NCBI GenBank assembly: GCA_016933175.1
Contig: JAFGBK010000022.1
Location: 26,166 to 90,165, forward strand
DNA from: Candidatus Krumholzibacteriota bacterium
GTDB taxonomy: Bacteria > Krumholzibacteriota > Krumholzibacteriia > JACNKJ01
Length of the DNA: 64,000 nucleotides
Reading direction: 5' to 3'
Shown: piece by piece, positions 9,355 through 18,888 of the stretch
How positions within the stretch are numbered: the first letter of the stretch is position 1
Layout: every line of letters begins with the position of its first letter
The notes under the pieces: model-generated
The model's database searches: none
Told to the model about the DNA's origin: nothing
What the model saw: only the letters and a program-made list of their open reading frames with translations
Program-made: the position numbers and the translations under genes

Positions 9355-10989
9355 ATGCGGGCATTGCCCTGTCTCCTCGCCCTCCTCGTCCTCGCCGCGC
9401 CGGCGGCCGCCCTCGACCTGGAATGGGCGCGGACCCATGACGGCGGCGCCGCCTACACGGACGAGGCCGTCGCCGCCCTGGTGGATCCCGCCGGCGATCT
9501 GATCGTCGGCGGCGTCAGCCACGACGGCGTCACCGGCGCCGATCTGCTGCTGCGCAAGCTGGACCGGGCCACCGGCGATCCCCTCTGGACCCTGCGCGTT
9601 CCGTCCTACGACGGAAACGACATGGCTCTCACCGCCATGGAGTGGGACGGTCGCGGGGACCTCCTGGTGGCGTCCTACATCGTCGGCTGCGCGGGCTGAG
9701 GCCACGGCGACGACATCGTCGTCCTCAAGGTGGACGACGAGGCTGGAGAGGTTCTCTGGTCCAAGCACTACACCGGCACCGAGGATCACCACGAGACGGC
9801 CTACGGCCTGGCGGTGGGCCCCGGCGGCGACGCCTATGTGGTCGGCCGCACGACGACCGCCTCCCACGGCGAGGACGTCCTGGCCCTGCGCCTGGCCGCC
9901 GCTGACGGGGAGATCGTCTGGCTCCAGCAGGTGGACGGCCCCGCCCACGACGCCGACTGGGCCAGCGGCGCGGTGGCGACGGCGAGCGGCGACCTGCTGG
10001 TCGGCGGCGTCAGCCTCGATGCCGCGGGGACGGTGGACTTCCTCGCCCTGCGCCTGGCGGCCGCCGACGGGCGCGTCCTCTGGCAGAAGCGCCTGCCCGG
10101 TGCCCTCAACGCGCCCTCGCGCGACGTCTGGCTCGCGCCGACCGGCACCGGCGATCCGATCATGTCCGGCCGCGGGGACGACGGCACCATCGTCCTGATG
10201 CGCCTGGCGGCGGCCGACGGCGACACCCTCTGGACCACGCGCTACGACTCCCCAGTCCCCGGCTGGGAGGAGCCGCGCGCCCTGCGCGTGGACGGCGAGG
10301 ACAACGCCGTCCTCCTGGCGGTGAGCGGCGGCGACTGGCTGACCCTGCGCGTTGGCGGCGACCTGGGCACGATCCTCTGGGAGGAGTTCTACGACGGGCC
10401 CGGCGGCGGCTGGGACCGCCCCGCCGGCCTGGCCCTGACGGACGAAGCCGTGCTCCTCTGCGGCTTCGTCGACGGCGGCGCGAGCGCCTGGGACGCCGCC
10501 GTCGTGGCGCGGGACCTGGCCAGCGGCGCCTTCCTCTGGGAGCTGATCTGGGACGGCGCGGACGCCCTGAGCGACGAGCTGGCCGCCGTGGCGGCCGGCC
10601 CCGACGGGGACGTCTACGGCGTGGGCTACAGCTACGCCTGGGCGACGGACATGGACCTGCTGGCCCTGCGCTGGCGGGAGGACGGCACGGCCGCGCCGGG
10701 CGGCCCGGCGGCGGGCGCGCGCGCCCTGCCGGCCTGGCCCAATCCCTTCCGCGACCGCACCACCTTGCGCCTCGACCTGCCGCGCGGCGGCCGCCTGGCG
10801 GCCGCCGTCTACGACCTGCGCGGCCGCCTGGTGCGGCGCCTGGACGGGACCCGTGCCGCGGACGGCGGCGATCTGCTGGTCTGGGACGGCACCGACGCCG
10901 CCGGGCGCCCGGTGCCCGCGGGGCTCTACCTCGTCCGGGCCCGCGCGGGCGGCGAGGAGCGGCTCGCCCGCGTCCTGCGCCTGCGCTGA
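9355..10989 (+). CDS. Secreted beta-propeller-like repeat protein with FlgD-like C-terminal domain, interrupted by in-frame TGA at 9697-9699
   Basis: Signal peptide 'MRALPCLLALLVLAAPAAA'; ORFs 9340-9699 and 9730-10989 share frame and are separated only by TGA plus open codons; repeats 'LALRLAAADGxxLW'; C-term 'AWPNPFRDRTTLRLDLP...GLYLVRARAG'. Confidence 0.75.
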
Positions 10990-11013
10990 TCGCGGCGGCT
11001 GGCTGGCGCTGGA

Positions 11014-11053
11014 CGCGAAACGCCCCGGGGCTTCGCCCCGGGGTGTTTTCGCG
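11014..11053 (+). terminator. Intrinsic terminator
   Basis: CGCGAAACGCCCCGGGG-CTTC-GCCCCGGGGTGTTTTCGCG long stem 3' of gene 9355. Confidence 0.75.
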
Positions 11054-11296
11054 AGTGGGCCGGCGGCGCGCGGCCGCCAGACATTCGTTACTTCAAGCGA
11101 TATCCCGCATGGCCGTAACATTACCGCCACCGCCGCCACGGATGTCTTATACTTAGTGAAGAATGTGTTAATTTCCGTGTTTGTGGTGTGAAGGATTGAC
11201 GGGCAGGATCTCCCGGATGTCCCTGTTGCGACAAGGGAGAATGATACCGGTGCGACAACAGCAAGCGACGGAAATGGGATCGTGACTCATGCCCGG

Positions 11297-12367
11297 ATGC
11301 TGATCCTCGCCGGAGTCCTGGCGGCCGTCGTCCTCGCCGGCTTCATCGGCACGCGCGTCCACCAAGCCATCAGCTTCGGTAGCCCCTGCCGCCTGCTGGC
11401 GCAGGCGGAGTGGCTCCTCCTCCAGGCCGGCGAGGACGCTCTGGAGGCGTCGCTGCAGGACCGGCGGAGCGAGAGCCGGCGCCAGATAGACCTGTACCGC
11501 TTCCAGCGCGGCGACATGATCCGCTTCCGGATCGCCCCGGGCATCGCCCTTGGCGACAGCGTCATGGCGGGGCAGGAGCTGGCGTGCATGGAGTCGCGCG
11601 AGGACAGGCAGCGCCTGGACCAGTTGCTGCCCCAGCTCGAGGAGGCGCGGGCGCTCCTGCGCGAGGCGGAGACCGGGGAGCGCGTGGAGACCGTGGACCA
11701 GATCCGCAGCGAGGTCGCGGCGGCGCGCGCGCGCAGCGAGCGCTGGGACTCGGAATCGGCGCGGGTGGAATCCCTCTGGCGGCAGGGGATCACCAGCGAG
11801 GCCGAGCAGGAGACGGCCGCGGCGCGCCGGCGCGAGGCGGCGGCCGAGCTGGCGGCCCTGGAGAACAAGCTGCGGGCCGCCGTGGCCGGCGAGAAGGAGG
11901 AGACCGTCGCCGCGCACCGGGCGCGGGTGGATCTGCTCGAGCAGCAGGTCCGCGACGCACGGGCGCTGATCGAGGGCGGCCTCATCCGCTGTCCCATCGC
12001 GGGCCGGTTCATGACCCTGGCCGGCGACTCAGCGCTGGTCCGCGTCGCCGACGTGGACACGCTCTACGCCGTGGCGCCCGTGCCGCCTTCGCGGGCGTCG
12101 ATGCTCCGCGTCGGCGACCGGGTGCGCTACGTCGCCGGCGCGCTCCGGAGCGGCGCGGCGGCCGGGCGCGTGGTACGCATCGACTGCCACGCCTCGTACC
12201 AGGGAGAGCGCACCTTTTTCTGGGTGACGGCGGTCCTGCCGAATCCGGACGGCCGTCTCCAGCCGGGCGTCAGGGGCAGCCTGCGCTTCGAGGGTCGGGA
12301 GGTCAACCTGCTGCGCTGGCTCGCTGACCAGATGCGGCACGCTTCGGACCGGACGCTGGGGATCTGA
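11297..12367 (+). CDS. HlyD-like membrane-fusion/periplasmic adaptor protein
   Basis: N-terminal TM; long coiled-coil hairpin; barrel segment 'LIRCPIAGRFMTLAGDSALVRVADVDTLYAVAPVPPSRASMLRVGDRVRY'. GTG at 11282 is an alternative start. Confidence 0.7.
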   Translation: MLILAGVLAAVVLAGFIGTRVHQAISFGSPCRLLAQAEWLLLQAGEDALEASLQDRRSESRRQIDLYRFQRGDMIRFRIAPGIALGDSVMAGQELACMESREDRQRLDQLLPQLEEARALLREAETGERVETVDQIRSEVAAARARSERWDSESARVESLWRQGITSEAEQETAAARRREAAAELAALENKLRAAVAGEKEETVAAHRARVDLLEQQVRDARALIEGGLIRCPIAGRFMTLAGDSALVRVADVDTLYAVAPVPPSRASMLRVGDRVRYVAGALRSGAAAGRVVRIDCHASYQGERTFFWVTAVLPNPDGRLQPGVRGSLRFEGREVNLLRWLADQMRHASDRTLGI

Positions 12368-12428
12368 GCGCGCGACATCGCGGCGGTGGGGCTTCGAGGA
12401 CCGGCCGCCGGCATGCTGAGAGGTCTTG

Positions 12429-13229
12429 ATGCTGGAGCAACGTCGCGAACGCCTGGAACTCAAGTACTTCATCCGGGATGGCGAGGTCCCGGCGCTGCGC
12501 GCGCTCATCGCGCCCTTCACGCGGCTCGACCGGCACGCCGCCACCTGCGAGGGCGGTCGCTACGTCGTGCGGAGCGTCTACTTCGACACGCCCGACATGC
12601 GCTTCTACTGGGAGAAGGAAGCCGGCGTGAAGATCCGCAAGAAGCTGCGCCTGCGCACCTACAACAGCCCCGCCGACGGGGCGCCGGGCTTCGTCGAGAT
12701 CAAGCGCAAGTACGGCAACATCGTGCGCAAGGAGCGCGTCCAGCTGCCGGTGGAGGAGGCCATCGCCGTCCTCGAGGGCGCCGCGTCCCCGAGCGGGCTG
12801 CCGGATCTGTCCCGCGCCTCGCGGGACAGCCTCGACCGCTTCCTGGCCCTGCAGCAACTGCTGGGGCTCCGGCCGACGGTGCTCGTCGTCTACGAACGGG
12901 AGCCCTACGTGGGACGGGATGATCCCCGCGTGCGCGTCACCTTCGACTGCGACGTGCGGAGCATGATCCACCCGGCGATCGACGAGATCTTCGACCAGCG
13001 GAGCCTGCGCTACGTGACCGGCCGGCGGCAGGTGCTGGAGCTGAAGTTCGACGGCGCCATGCCGCCGTGGCTGCGGCCGCTGACCGCGTGCCTGGATCGC
13101 AGCCACCAGGCCATCTCCAAGTACTGCCGGGGCGTCGACATCTGGGGGCCGGTCGGGCGCGGATCATGGGGAGCGGCGCGCCGGGGCGCGCCGCGCGAAT
13201 ACATGAGAGCAAAGAGGGCGGGATGCTGA
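12429..13229 (+). CDS. VTC-domain (polyphosphate polymerase-like, CYTH/TTM superfamily) protein
   Basis: 'RRERLELKYFIRDGEVPALRALI', 'YVVRSVYFDTPDMRFYWEKEAGVKIRKKLRLRTYN', 'VEIKRKYGNIVRKERVQLP', 'VLVVYEREPYVG', 'VLELKFDGAMPPWL'. Confidence 0.88.
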   Translation: MLEQRRERLELKYFIRDGEVPALRALIAPFTRLDRHAATCEGGRYVVRSVYFDTPDMRFYWEKEAGVKIRKKLRLRTYNSPADGAPGFVEIKRKYGNIVRKERVQLPVEEAIAVLEGAASPSGLPDLSRASRDSLDRFLALQQLLGLRPTVLVVYEREPYVGRDDPRVRVTFDCDVRSMIHPAIDEIFDQRSLRYVTGRRQVLELKFDGAMPPWLRPLTACLDRSHQAISKYCRGVDIWGPVGRGSWGAARRGAPREYMRAKRAGC

Positions 13230-13900
13230 ACGATCTGGTGGCGAGCGGAGAGCGCTTCGAGCTCGTCGACATCATGGCCAATGTCCTCATCGCCTTCGTG
13301 ATCGGGACGGCCATCGCGCTCATCTACCGGCGGACGCACCGGGGCTTCAACTACTCCTGTTCCTTCGTGAACACCCTGGTGCTGCTGCCGATGATCACGA
13401 CCGTCGTGATGATGGTGATCGGCAACAGCCTGGCCCGGGCCTTCGGCCTGGTCGGCGCCATGTCCATCATCCGCTTCCGCACCGTCGTCAAGGACACGCG
13501 CGACACGGCCTTCGTCTTCTTGGCGCTGGCCGCGGGCCTGGCCGCGGGCGCCGGCTACCACCTCATCGCGCTGCTCGGCTCGGGGCTGGTGCTCCTGATG
13601 ATCCTGCTGCTCCACGCCGGCAACTTCGGCTCCGTGCGGAACCACGAGCAGCTCCTGCGCTTCTCCGTGTCCCCGGACGAGCGTGGCGCGATGCTGCACG
13701 AGCCCGCCTTCAACGAGTTCCTGCGACACAGCTCCCTGGTCAACATCCAGACCCACCACGACGGCAGGCTGCTCGAGCTCAGCTACTACGTGCGCCTGCG
13801 CGCCCCCGAGCGTGCGCGGGACTTCGTCGCGGTGCTGGGGGCGATCGATGGCATCAGCGGAGTGACCCTGATCTCGATGGAGGATGTCGCCGAGCCCTGA
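13223..13900 (+). CDS. DUF4956 family membrane protein
   Basis: Multiple TM segments and 'GLVGAMSIIRFRTVVKDTRDTAFVFLALAAGLAAGAG'; overlaps the VTC gene end by 7 nt. Confidence 0.85.
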   Translation: MLNDLVASGERFELVDIMANVLIAFVIGTAIALIYRRTHRGFNYSCSFVNTLVLLPMITTVVMMVIGNSLARAFGLVGAMSIIRFRTVVKDTRDTAFVFLALAAGLAAGAGYHLIALLGSGLVLLMILLLHAGNFGSVRNHEQLLRFSVSPDERGAMLHEPAFNEFLRHSSLVNIQTHHDGRLLELSYYVRLRAPERARDFVAVLGAIDGISGVTLISMEDVAEP

Positions 13901-13917
13901 CCGCCGCCCGCCCGGCC

Positions 13918-14265
13918 CTAGCCGCCTGCCTCGTACTGCCGCAGCGCCAGCCAGGCCTCCCCCGCGTAGGTGACGGCGGGGCCGGCGCCCATGAAGACGG
14001 CCACGCCGATGGCCTCGGCGATCTCCTCGCGCGTGGCGCCCGCCTCGCGGGCGCGCTTGACGTGGGATGCGACGCAGCCGTCGCAGCGGGCGCAGATGGC
14101 GATGCCCAGGCTGATCAGCTCCTTCGTCTTGTGGCTGAGGGCGCCGTCCTTCACGGCGGACTCCTTCATCCGGTTGAAGCTGGCCAGGACGCGGGGGATG
14201 GCCTCGGCGAGGGCGGCGCCCTGGGCCTGGTCTTCGTCGTAGAGGGCGGGGTAGTCCTTGGGCAT
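13918..14265 (-). CDS. Carboxymuconolactone decarboxylase / AhpD-like family protein
   Basis: 'SHKTKELISLGIAICARCDGCVASHVKRAREAGATREEIAEAIGVAVFMGAGPAVTYA' with CxxC. Confidence 0.92.
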   Translation of the reverse strand: MPKDYPALYDEDQAQGAALAEAIPRVLASFNRMKESAVKDGALSHKTKELISLGIAICARCDGCVASHVKRAREAGATREEIAEAIGVAVFMGAGPAVTYAGEAWLALRQYEAGG

Positions 14266-14303
14266 GGCTCTCCTTTCGGGTCGGCGGCCCGGCCGGCGGG
14301 GAT

Positions 14304-15107
14304 CTAGTCGCCGGCCGCCGGCCGCGCGATCGCCCATTCGCCGCGGTCGAGGGCGGCTAGCTGCTCGTCGAAGAGGTTGACGGCGCGGGCCTGGCATGCG
14401 CCGAGCTCCGCCAGGGAGGCCGGCAGGGACAGGGCTTCCAGCTCCTCGCGCCAGCGGTCGGGCAGGTCGCGGTCCAGGTAGCGCGAGCCGTAGTCGAAGC
14501 GCTCGGGGCAGTGGCGCATCCGCAGCAGCTCGATGAGCGGCCGCAGCGTGACGGCCTGATAGCCCGCGGCGGCCTCCACCGGCAGGCCGCGGCGCACGGC
14601 CTTGCTCACCATGGGCTGGAACAGCGGAAACTGCGCCCGCAGGGTCTCCAGGCGTCCGCGCATCTTCGCCAGGTGGGCTTCCCAGTCCATCGGCGGCGGC
14701 GCCAGCAAGCCGTCGCGGTCGAACAGCGCCATGGCCTCGCCGTGGCGCTCGATCTCCAGGAAGCGGTCCTCGCCGCTGACCTTCATCACCACCAGGTCCA
14801 GGAAGTGGTCGGGATCGGCGTCCGCCAGCATGAGCAGCTCCTGGGAGTGCCCGTGCCAGGCGGGCTCCGGGAAGCGGAACCGACGGGTGATGGGGGACAG
14901 GGCCGCCAGCGCCGCGTGAATGGCGGCGAAGGCGTCCTCCACGCGGTCGTCCTCGACGATGAACTGCATGTCGATGTCCGAGAGAGCGTCGGTGCGACCC
15001 GAGGCGTCGCTGCCGCCGAGCCAGGCGGCGCGGACCCAGTCCTGCGCCGCCATGGCCCGGGCGAGGGCGTCGATCATGTCCTGGCGCGTCACGGCGAAGT
15101 CTGGCAT
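14304..15107 (-). CDS. Nucleotidyltransferase (aminoglycoside 6-adenylyltransferase-like)
   Basis: 'RAAWLGGSDASGRTDALSDIDMQFIVEDD' nucleotidyltransferase motif and AadK-like C-terminal region. Confidence 0.75.
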   Translation of the reverse strand: MPDFAVTRQDMIDALARAMAAQDWVRAAWLGGSDASGRTDALSDIDMQFIVEDDRVEDAFAAIHAALAALSPITRRFRFPEPAWHGHSQELLMLADADPDHFLDLVVMKVSGEDRFLEIERHGEAMALFDRDGLLAPPPMDWEAHLAKMRGRLETLRAQFPLFQPMVSKAVRRGLPVEAAAGYQAVTLRPLIELLRMRHCPERFDYGSRYLDRDLPDRWREELEALSLPASLAELGACQARAVNLFDEQLAALDRGEWAIARPAAGD

Positions 15108-15300
15108 TGCGTTTCCTCCGGGGAAAAGCGGGGGGGAGCGGGCGGAACGCGCGCAGGATAGCACAGGAACGCGCCGCGCGGAGGGGATTCTCGCGCGCGG
15201 CGGCGCGCGGCGGCCGGGCCGCGCACGGACATTGCATGGCCGCCGGGGAACACCGTGGCGCGCGTGCGCGATGGGGCGCCGTGCGCCGCGGACGAGAGCG

Positions 15301-17280
15301 ATGATCCACGACCGGGAAGAGTACGGCACGACGGCGGCGGAACACGCGCCGCCTGTCGCGGCAAACCCTGCGGATGCGACGCCGCCGCACGCCGACGACG
15401 GGCCGCACCGGGACCTCCTGGCGTCCTGGGACCGGCTCTTCGCCATCGGTCCCCTTTACCCGCCCGGCAACACGCGGTTCACCGCCGTCGCCGGCTCCTT
15501 GCGCACCCGGATGGTCGGCCTGCTCGACGGCGCGCCGACCCTCGTCGTGGACGTCGGGCGCGACTTCGTCGTGGTCCAGAACCTGGCCCTGCCCCGCGAG
15601 AGCCTGGACAGTCGCCAGCTCGTCGAGGTCCTCGAGGCCCTGGGCGTTTCCCGTCTCGAGGTGGACGCCGGCGTCGACGCGGACGACCTGCACGTCTTCG
15701 TCCTGCGCATCATCGCCCTCCGGCGCGAGCTGATCCTCGCCAAGGATTTCCGCCACTGCGAGTTCGAAGGCCTGCCTGCGGGATTCCGCCTGCGCCAGCG
15801 CGAGTTCGGCCTGCGCCAGGGCGAGGATGGCGTCGCCCTGACCGGCCCCGGCGCCGCGGAGGCGGCCCTCGAGCGCCTGCTCGCCGGCAAGGACGAGCGC
15901 GAGCTGTCCGAGGAGGAGCGGCGGGCCTGCCGCGAGCAGGCGGGCCGCATCCTCGCGCGCCTGGCGGAGCGCTGGGAGGTGGGCTCCGGGCCCGACGGCC
16001 GGGATTTCGGACGTTCCCTGGAGGAGGTGCTGAGCCTGGGCATCCAGGCCATCGAGGAGGGGCTGGGCGCCCTGGCCGAGGCAGGCCCCGAGGGCCTGGC
16101 CGGCTTCGTGGCGGACGCCGAGCGCGCCGTGGGTCTGGCGGCGGACGAGGAGTCCGTCCGGGTCCTGCTGGATATCCTGCGGGAGGTCTCGAGCGAGAAG
16201 GGCGTCGACCACCGCGGCGGCGCGGAGCCGGTGGCAGCGGAGGGCAGCGATCACTTCCTCGACCTGGACGTCCTGCGCCAGGAGCTGGACGCCCTCGGCG
16301 GCGCGGGCGACGCACTCGACACCCTGGCGCCGCCCGACCGGGCCGAGTACCTCTCCGTGCTGCTCCGCTTCCTGCTGGAGAGCGGGGAGGGGAAGGCGGC
16401 GCCGCCGCGCGACCTGGCGGCCCAGCTCGCCGAGTGCCTGGCCGGCGAGGCCAGCCCGCGCGAGGCGCAGGTCCTGGTCATGGCTCTCGGCGAGCTGCTC
16501 GCCCGCGGCGACACGAGTCAGGCCGATCGCATCCTGCCGCTGATCCTCGGGCCGCTGCGCGCCGACGGCACGGTGCTGGCGCGCCTCCTGCTCGCCCTGG
16601 GCGAGGATGCGGGCCCGGACGCGCAGGAGGCCCTCTGGCCCCACCTGGTGGACGTCGTCCTGCTGGGCGCTACGGGCGGCGATGCGGGCCTTCAGCGGCG
16701 CCTGCATCGCCTGGCCGCGTCGCTGGAGCCCGCGCGGGCCCTGCGGGCGCTGCGCCGCCTGGAGCACCGGGACGCCCTGCTCGAGGGGCGGCTGGCGACC
16801 CAGCTCCTGCGGCCGCCGCCACAGACCCTCTATCCCGTCTTCGCCCTGCTGCTGCGATCCTCGCGGGCGCCGATCGTGGCCGGCCAGCTCCAGGAGGGGC
16901 TGCGGGCCCGGCCGCCGTCCTGGATTACCAAGGGTCTGCTCGATCTGCCGGCGTCCGGCGCATCGCGCCAGCGGGATCTCCTGACCGCCGTGCTGCGCGG
17001 CCGCGAGGATCCCGAGGGCCTCCACCGCGCGGAGGGCGCCACCCTGCGCGAGGCGCTGGGCGCCCTGCCCCGCGAGCGCCGGGACGAGCCCTGGGTCGGC
17101 GCGATGCTGGCGCGCCTGGCCGCGCATCCCGGCAAGGCGACCGAGGCCCTGCTCGAGCGGGTGCGTCGCGAACGGCGCCGACTGCTGTGGGCCGCCTGGC
17201 CGGCGCCCTGCCGCCGGGCGGCGGCCGGCGCCCTGCAGGCGCTGCGCGTCGAGGCCGGCGGCGGGGAGGACGGGCCGTGA
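15301..17280 (+). CDS. Hypothetical protein: N-terminal domain shared with downstream HD-GYP protein plus alpha-helical repeat-like C-terminus
   Basis: 'RLFAIGPLYPPGNTRFTAVAGSLRTRM...VVDVGRDFVVVQNLALPRESLDSRQLVEVLEALGV'; stop overlaps next start (GTGA). Confidence 0.8.
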   Translation: MIHDREEYGTTAAEHAPPVAANPADATPPHADDGPHRDLLASWDRLFAIGPLYPPGNTRFTAVAGSLRTRMVGLLDGAPTLVVDVGRDFVVVQNLALPRESLDSRQLVEVLEALGVSRLEVDAGVDADDLHVFVLRIIALRRELILAKDFRHCEFEGLPAGFRLRQREFGLRQGEDGVALTGPGAAEAALERLLAGKDERELSEEERRACREQAGRILARLAERWEVGSGPDGRDFGRSLEEVLSLGIQAIEEGLGALAEAGPEGLAGFVADAERAVGLAADEESVRVLLDILREVSSEKGVDHRGGAEPVAAEGSDHFLDLDVLRQELDALGGAGDALDTLAPPDRAEYLSVLLRFLLESGEGKAAPPRDLAAQLAECLAGEASPREAQVLVMALGELLARGDTSQADRILPLILGPLRADGTVLARLLLALGEDAGPDAQEALWPHLVDVVLLGATGGDAGLQRRLHRLAASLEPARALRALRRLEHRDALLEGRLATQLLRPPPQTLYPVFALLLRSSRAPIVAGQLQEGLRARPPSWITKGLLDLPASGASRQRDLLTAVLRGREDPEGLHRAEGATLREALGALPRERRDEPWVGAMLARLAAHPGKATEALLERVRRERRRLLWAAWPAPCRRAAAGALQALRVEAGGGEDGP

Positions 17281-18668
17281 GCGGCGAGCGTCGCGTCGGC
17301 ATCGACGAGCTGGTGGCCCTGCTCTGCCGGGGCGTCAGCCAGCGGCGCATCTACTTCGGCGACCATCCCAACGTCGTGGCCGTCAGCGAGGACTTCACCC
17401 GCGCGCTGCGCCAGCTCCTGGCGACCGAGGCGCGCGACGCCTGCTTCCTCGGCGTGGCCGAGGGCAAGCTGGTCTACGAGGGCCGCTTCCTGCTGGGCGC
17501 CTCCATCGTCGGTCGCAAGATCATCGACTTCGTCGGCGGCCTGCACAGCGGCGGCCTGCTGTTCCGGGCGGACCTGGCGCCGGCGGAGGTGCGGGAGCTG
17601 CTGGGGCTGGCGGCCGACGCCGTGCCGGACCTGGAGGAGGCCCGCCGCCTGCTGGCGTCGCGGGGCGTGAGCCACGTGGAGCTGTCCCCCGTCTACGAGG
17701 ACGAGCGCTGGTTCGGGCAGTTCCTCTTCGAGGGCGAGCTGGACGGCGACGGCGAGGGCCTGGGCGACCTGATCCCCGTCTACCAGTCGCTCTTCGGCGC
17801 CGTGGAGGAGGCTCACGAGAGCGCCGGCGCCAAGCGGAGCGTGGACCTGGCCGGCGCGCGCTCCGTGAGCGAGCAGCTACTGCGCTCCACGCAGCGCGGA
17901 TCTCCGGACCTGATGCAGCTCGTCCGCTACCCGGACCACGACAGCTACACCGTGGGACACTCGGTGCGCGTGGCCATGCTGGCGGTCCTGGTGGGGCGGC
18001 ACCTGGGCATGCCGAACGACTTCCTCAAGGAGCTGGGCACGGCCGGCCTGCTGCACGACGTCGGCAAGGGACAGATCCCGGCCGAGATCCTCTACAAGCC
18101 CGGCAGGCTGGACGACGAGGAGCGGCGCGTGATGCAGTCGCACCCGGAGCTTGGCGCCCGGGTCCTGCTGGAGAGCGGCGGGGCCGGCCCCCTGGCCGTG
18201 GCGGCGGCCTGGGGCCACCACCGGCGCCACGATCACGGCGGCTATCCGCCGGCGCCCTTCTGGGTCATTCGGGGCGAGGCCACCGCCCTGCTCCACGTCT
18301 GCGACGTCTTCGAGGCCCTGACCGCCGTGCGTCCCTACAAGCCCGCCATCCCGCCGCGGCGCGCCTACGAGATCATGCTGGCCGACCGCGGCGCCTTCCA
18401 CCCGGGCGCCCTGCGCGCATTCGTCGGCGCCCTGGGCCTCTATCCCCCGGGCAGCCGGGTGCTGCTGTCCAGCGGCGAGCAGGCCGTGGTCGTCGCCGCC
18501 GGCGAGGACATCGCCCGGCCGCGCCTGCGCCTGACCCACGACGCCGCCGGCGCGCCGGTGGGCGACGAGGACGCGCGCCACGTGGATCTGGGCGATCCCC
18601 TGGCCGCCGGCCTGGACGTGACGCGGTACCTCATGGAAGAGGCGCCCGGCGGCGCGCCCGCCACCTGA
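17277..18668 (+). CDS. HD-GYP domain protein (putative cyclic-di-GMP phosphodiesterase)
   Basis: 'HSVRVAMLAVLVGRHLG...GTAGLLHDVGKGQIPAEILYKPGRL...MQSHPELGARVL...WGHHRRHDHGGYP'. Confidence 0.93.
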   Translation: MSGERRVGIDELVALLCRGVSQRRIYFGDHPNVVAVSEDFTRALRQLLATEARDACFLGVAEGKLVYEGRFLLGASIVGRKIIDFVGGLHSGGLLFRADLAPAEVRELLGLAADAVPDLEEARRLLASRGVSHVELSPVYEDERWFGQFLFEGELDGDGEGLGDLIPVYQSLFGAVEEAHESAGAKRSVDLAGARSVSEQLLRSTQRGSPDLMQLVRYPDHDSYTVGHSVRVAMLAVLVGRHLGMPNDFLKELGTAGLLHDVGKGQIPAEILYKPGRLDDEERRVMQSHPELGARVLLESGGAGPLAVAAAWGHHRRHDHGGYPPAPFWVIRGEATALLHVCDVFEALTAVRPYKPAIPPRRAYEIMLADRGAFHPGALRAFVGALGLYPPGSRVLLSSGEQAVVVAAGEDIARPRLRLTHDAAGAPVGDEDARHVDLGDPLAAGLDVTRYLMEEAPGGAPAT

Positions 18669-18888
18669 TCCCGGCGCCGGATCCGCTCCGACAGGCCCTT
18701 CCCCACTGGAGCTGGCAGCCCGGAAACGGTTTGCCTTGTCGTAATAATTCTGCAAAGCTGGCACCACGGGTCGCAACCTGCGCCGGACGCGGCCCATCGG
18801 CACCCGCGCGCGAGGCCGGGGCAGCGGTCGACGCGCCGCGCGGCTGCGATGGGCGTCCGGCGTGCGCACAAACCGGAGGGGCTGCGCC

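Noticed and set aside
9700-9740. Hairpin GACGAC-ATC-GTCGTC downstream of the in-frame TGA as a SECIS element
   Set aside because: Arises from codons for DDIVV, has a 3-nt loop without the expected bacterial SECIS loop signature; no other selenocysteine evidence visible
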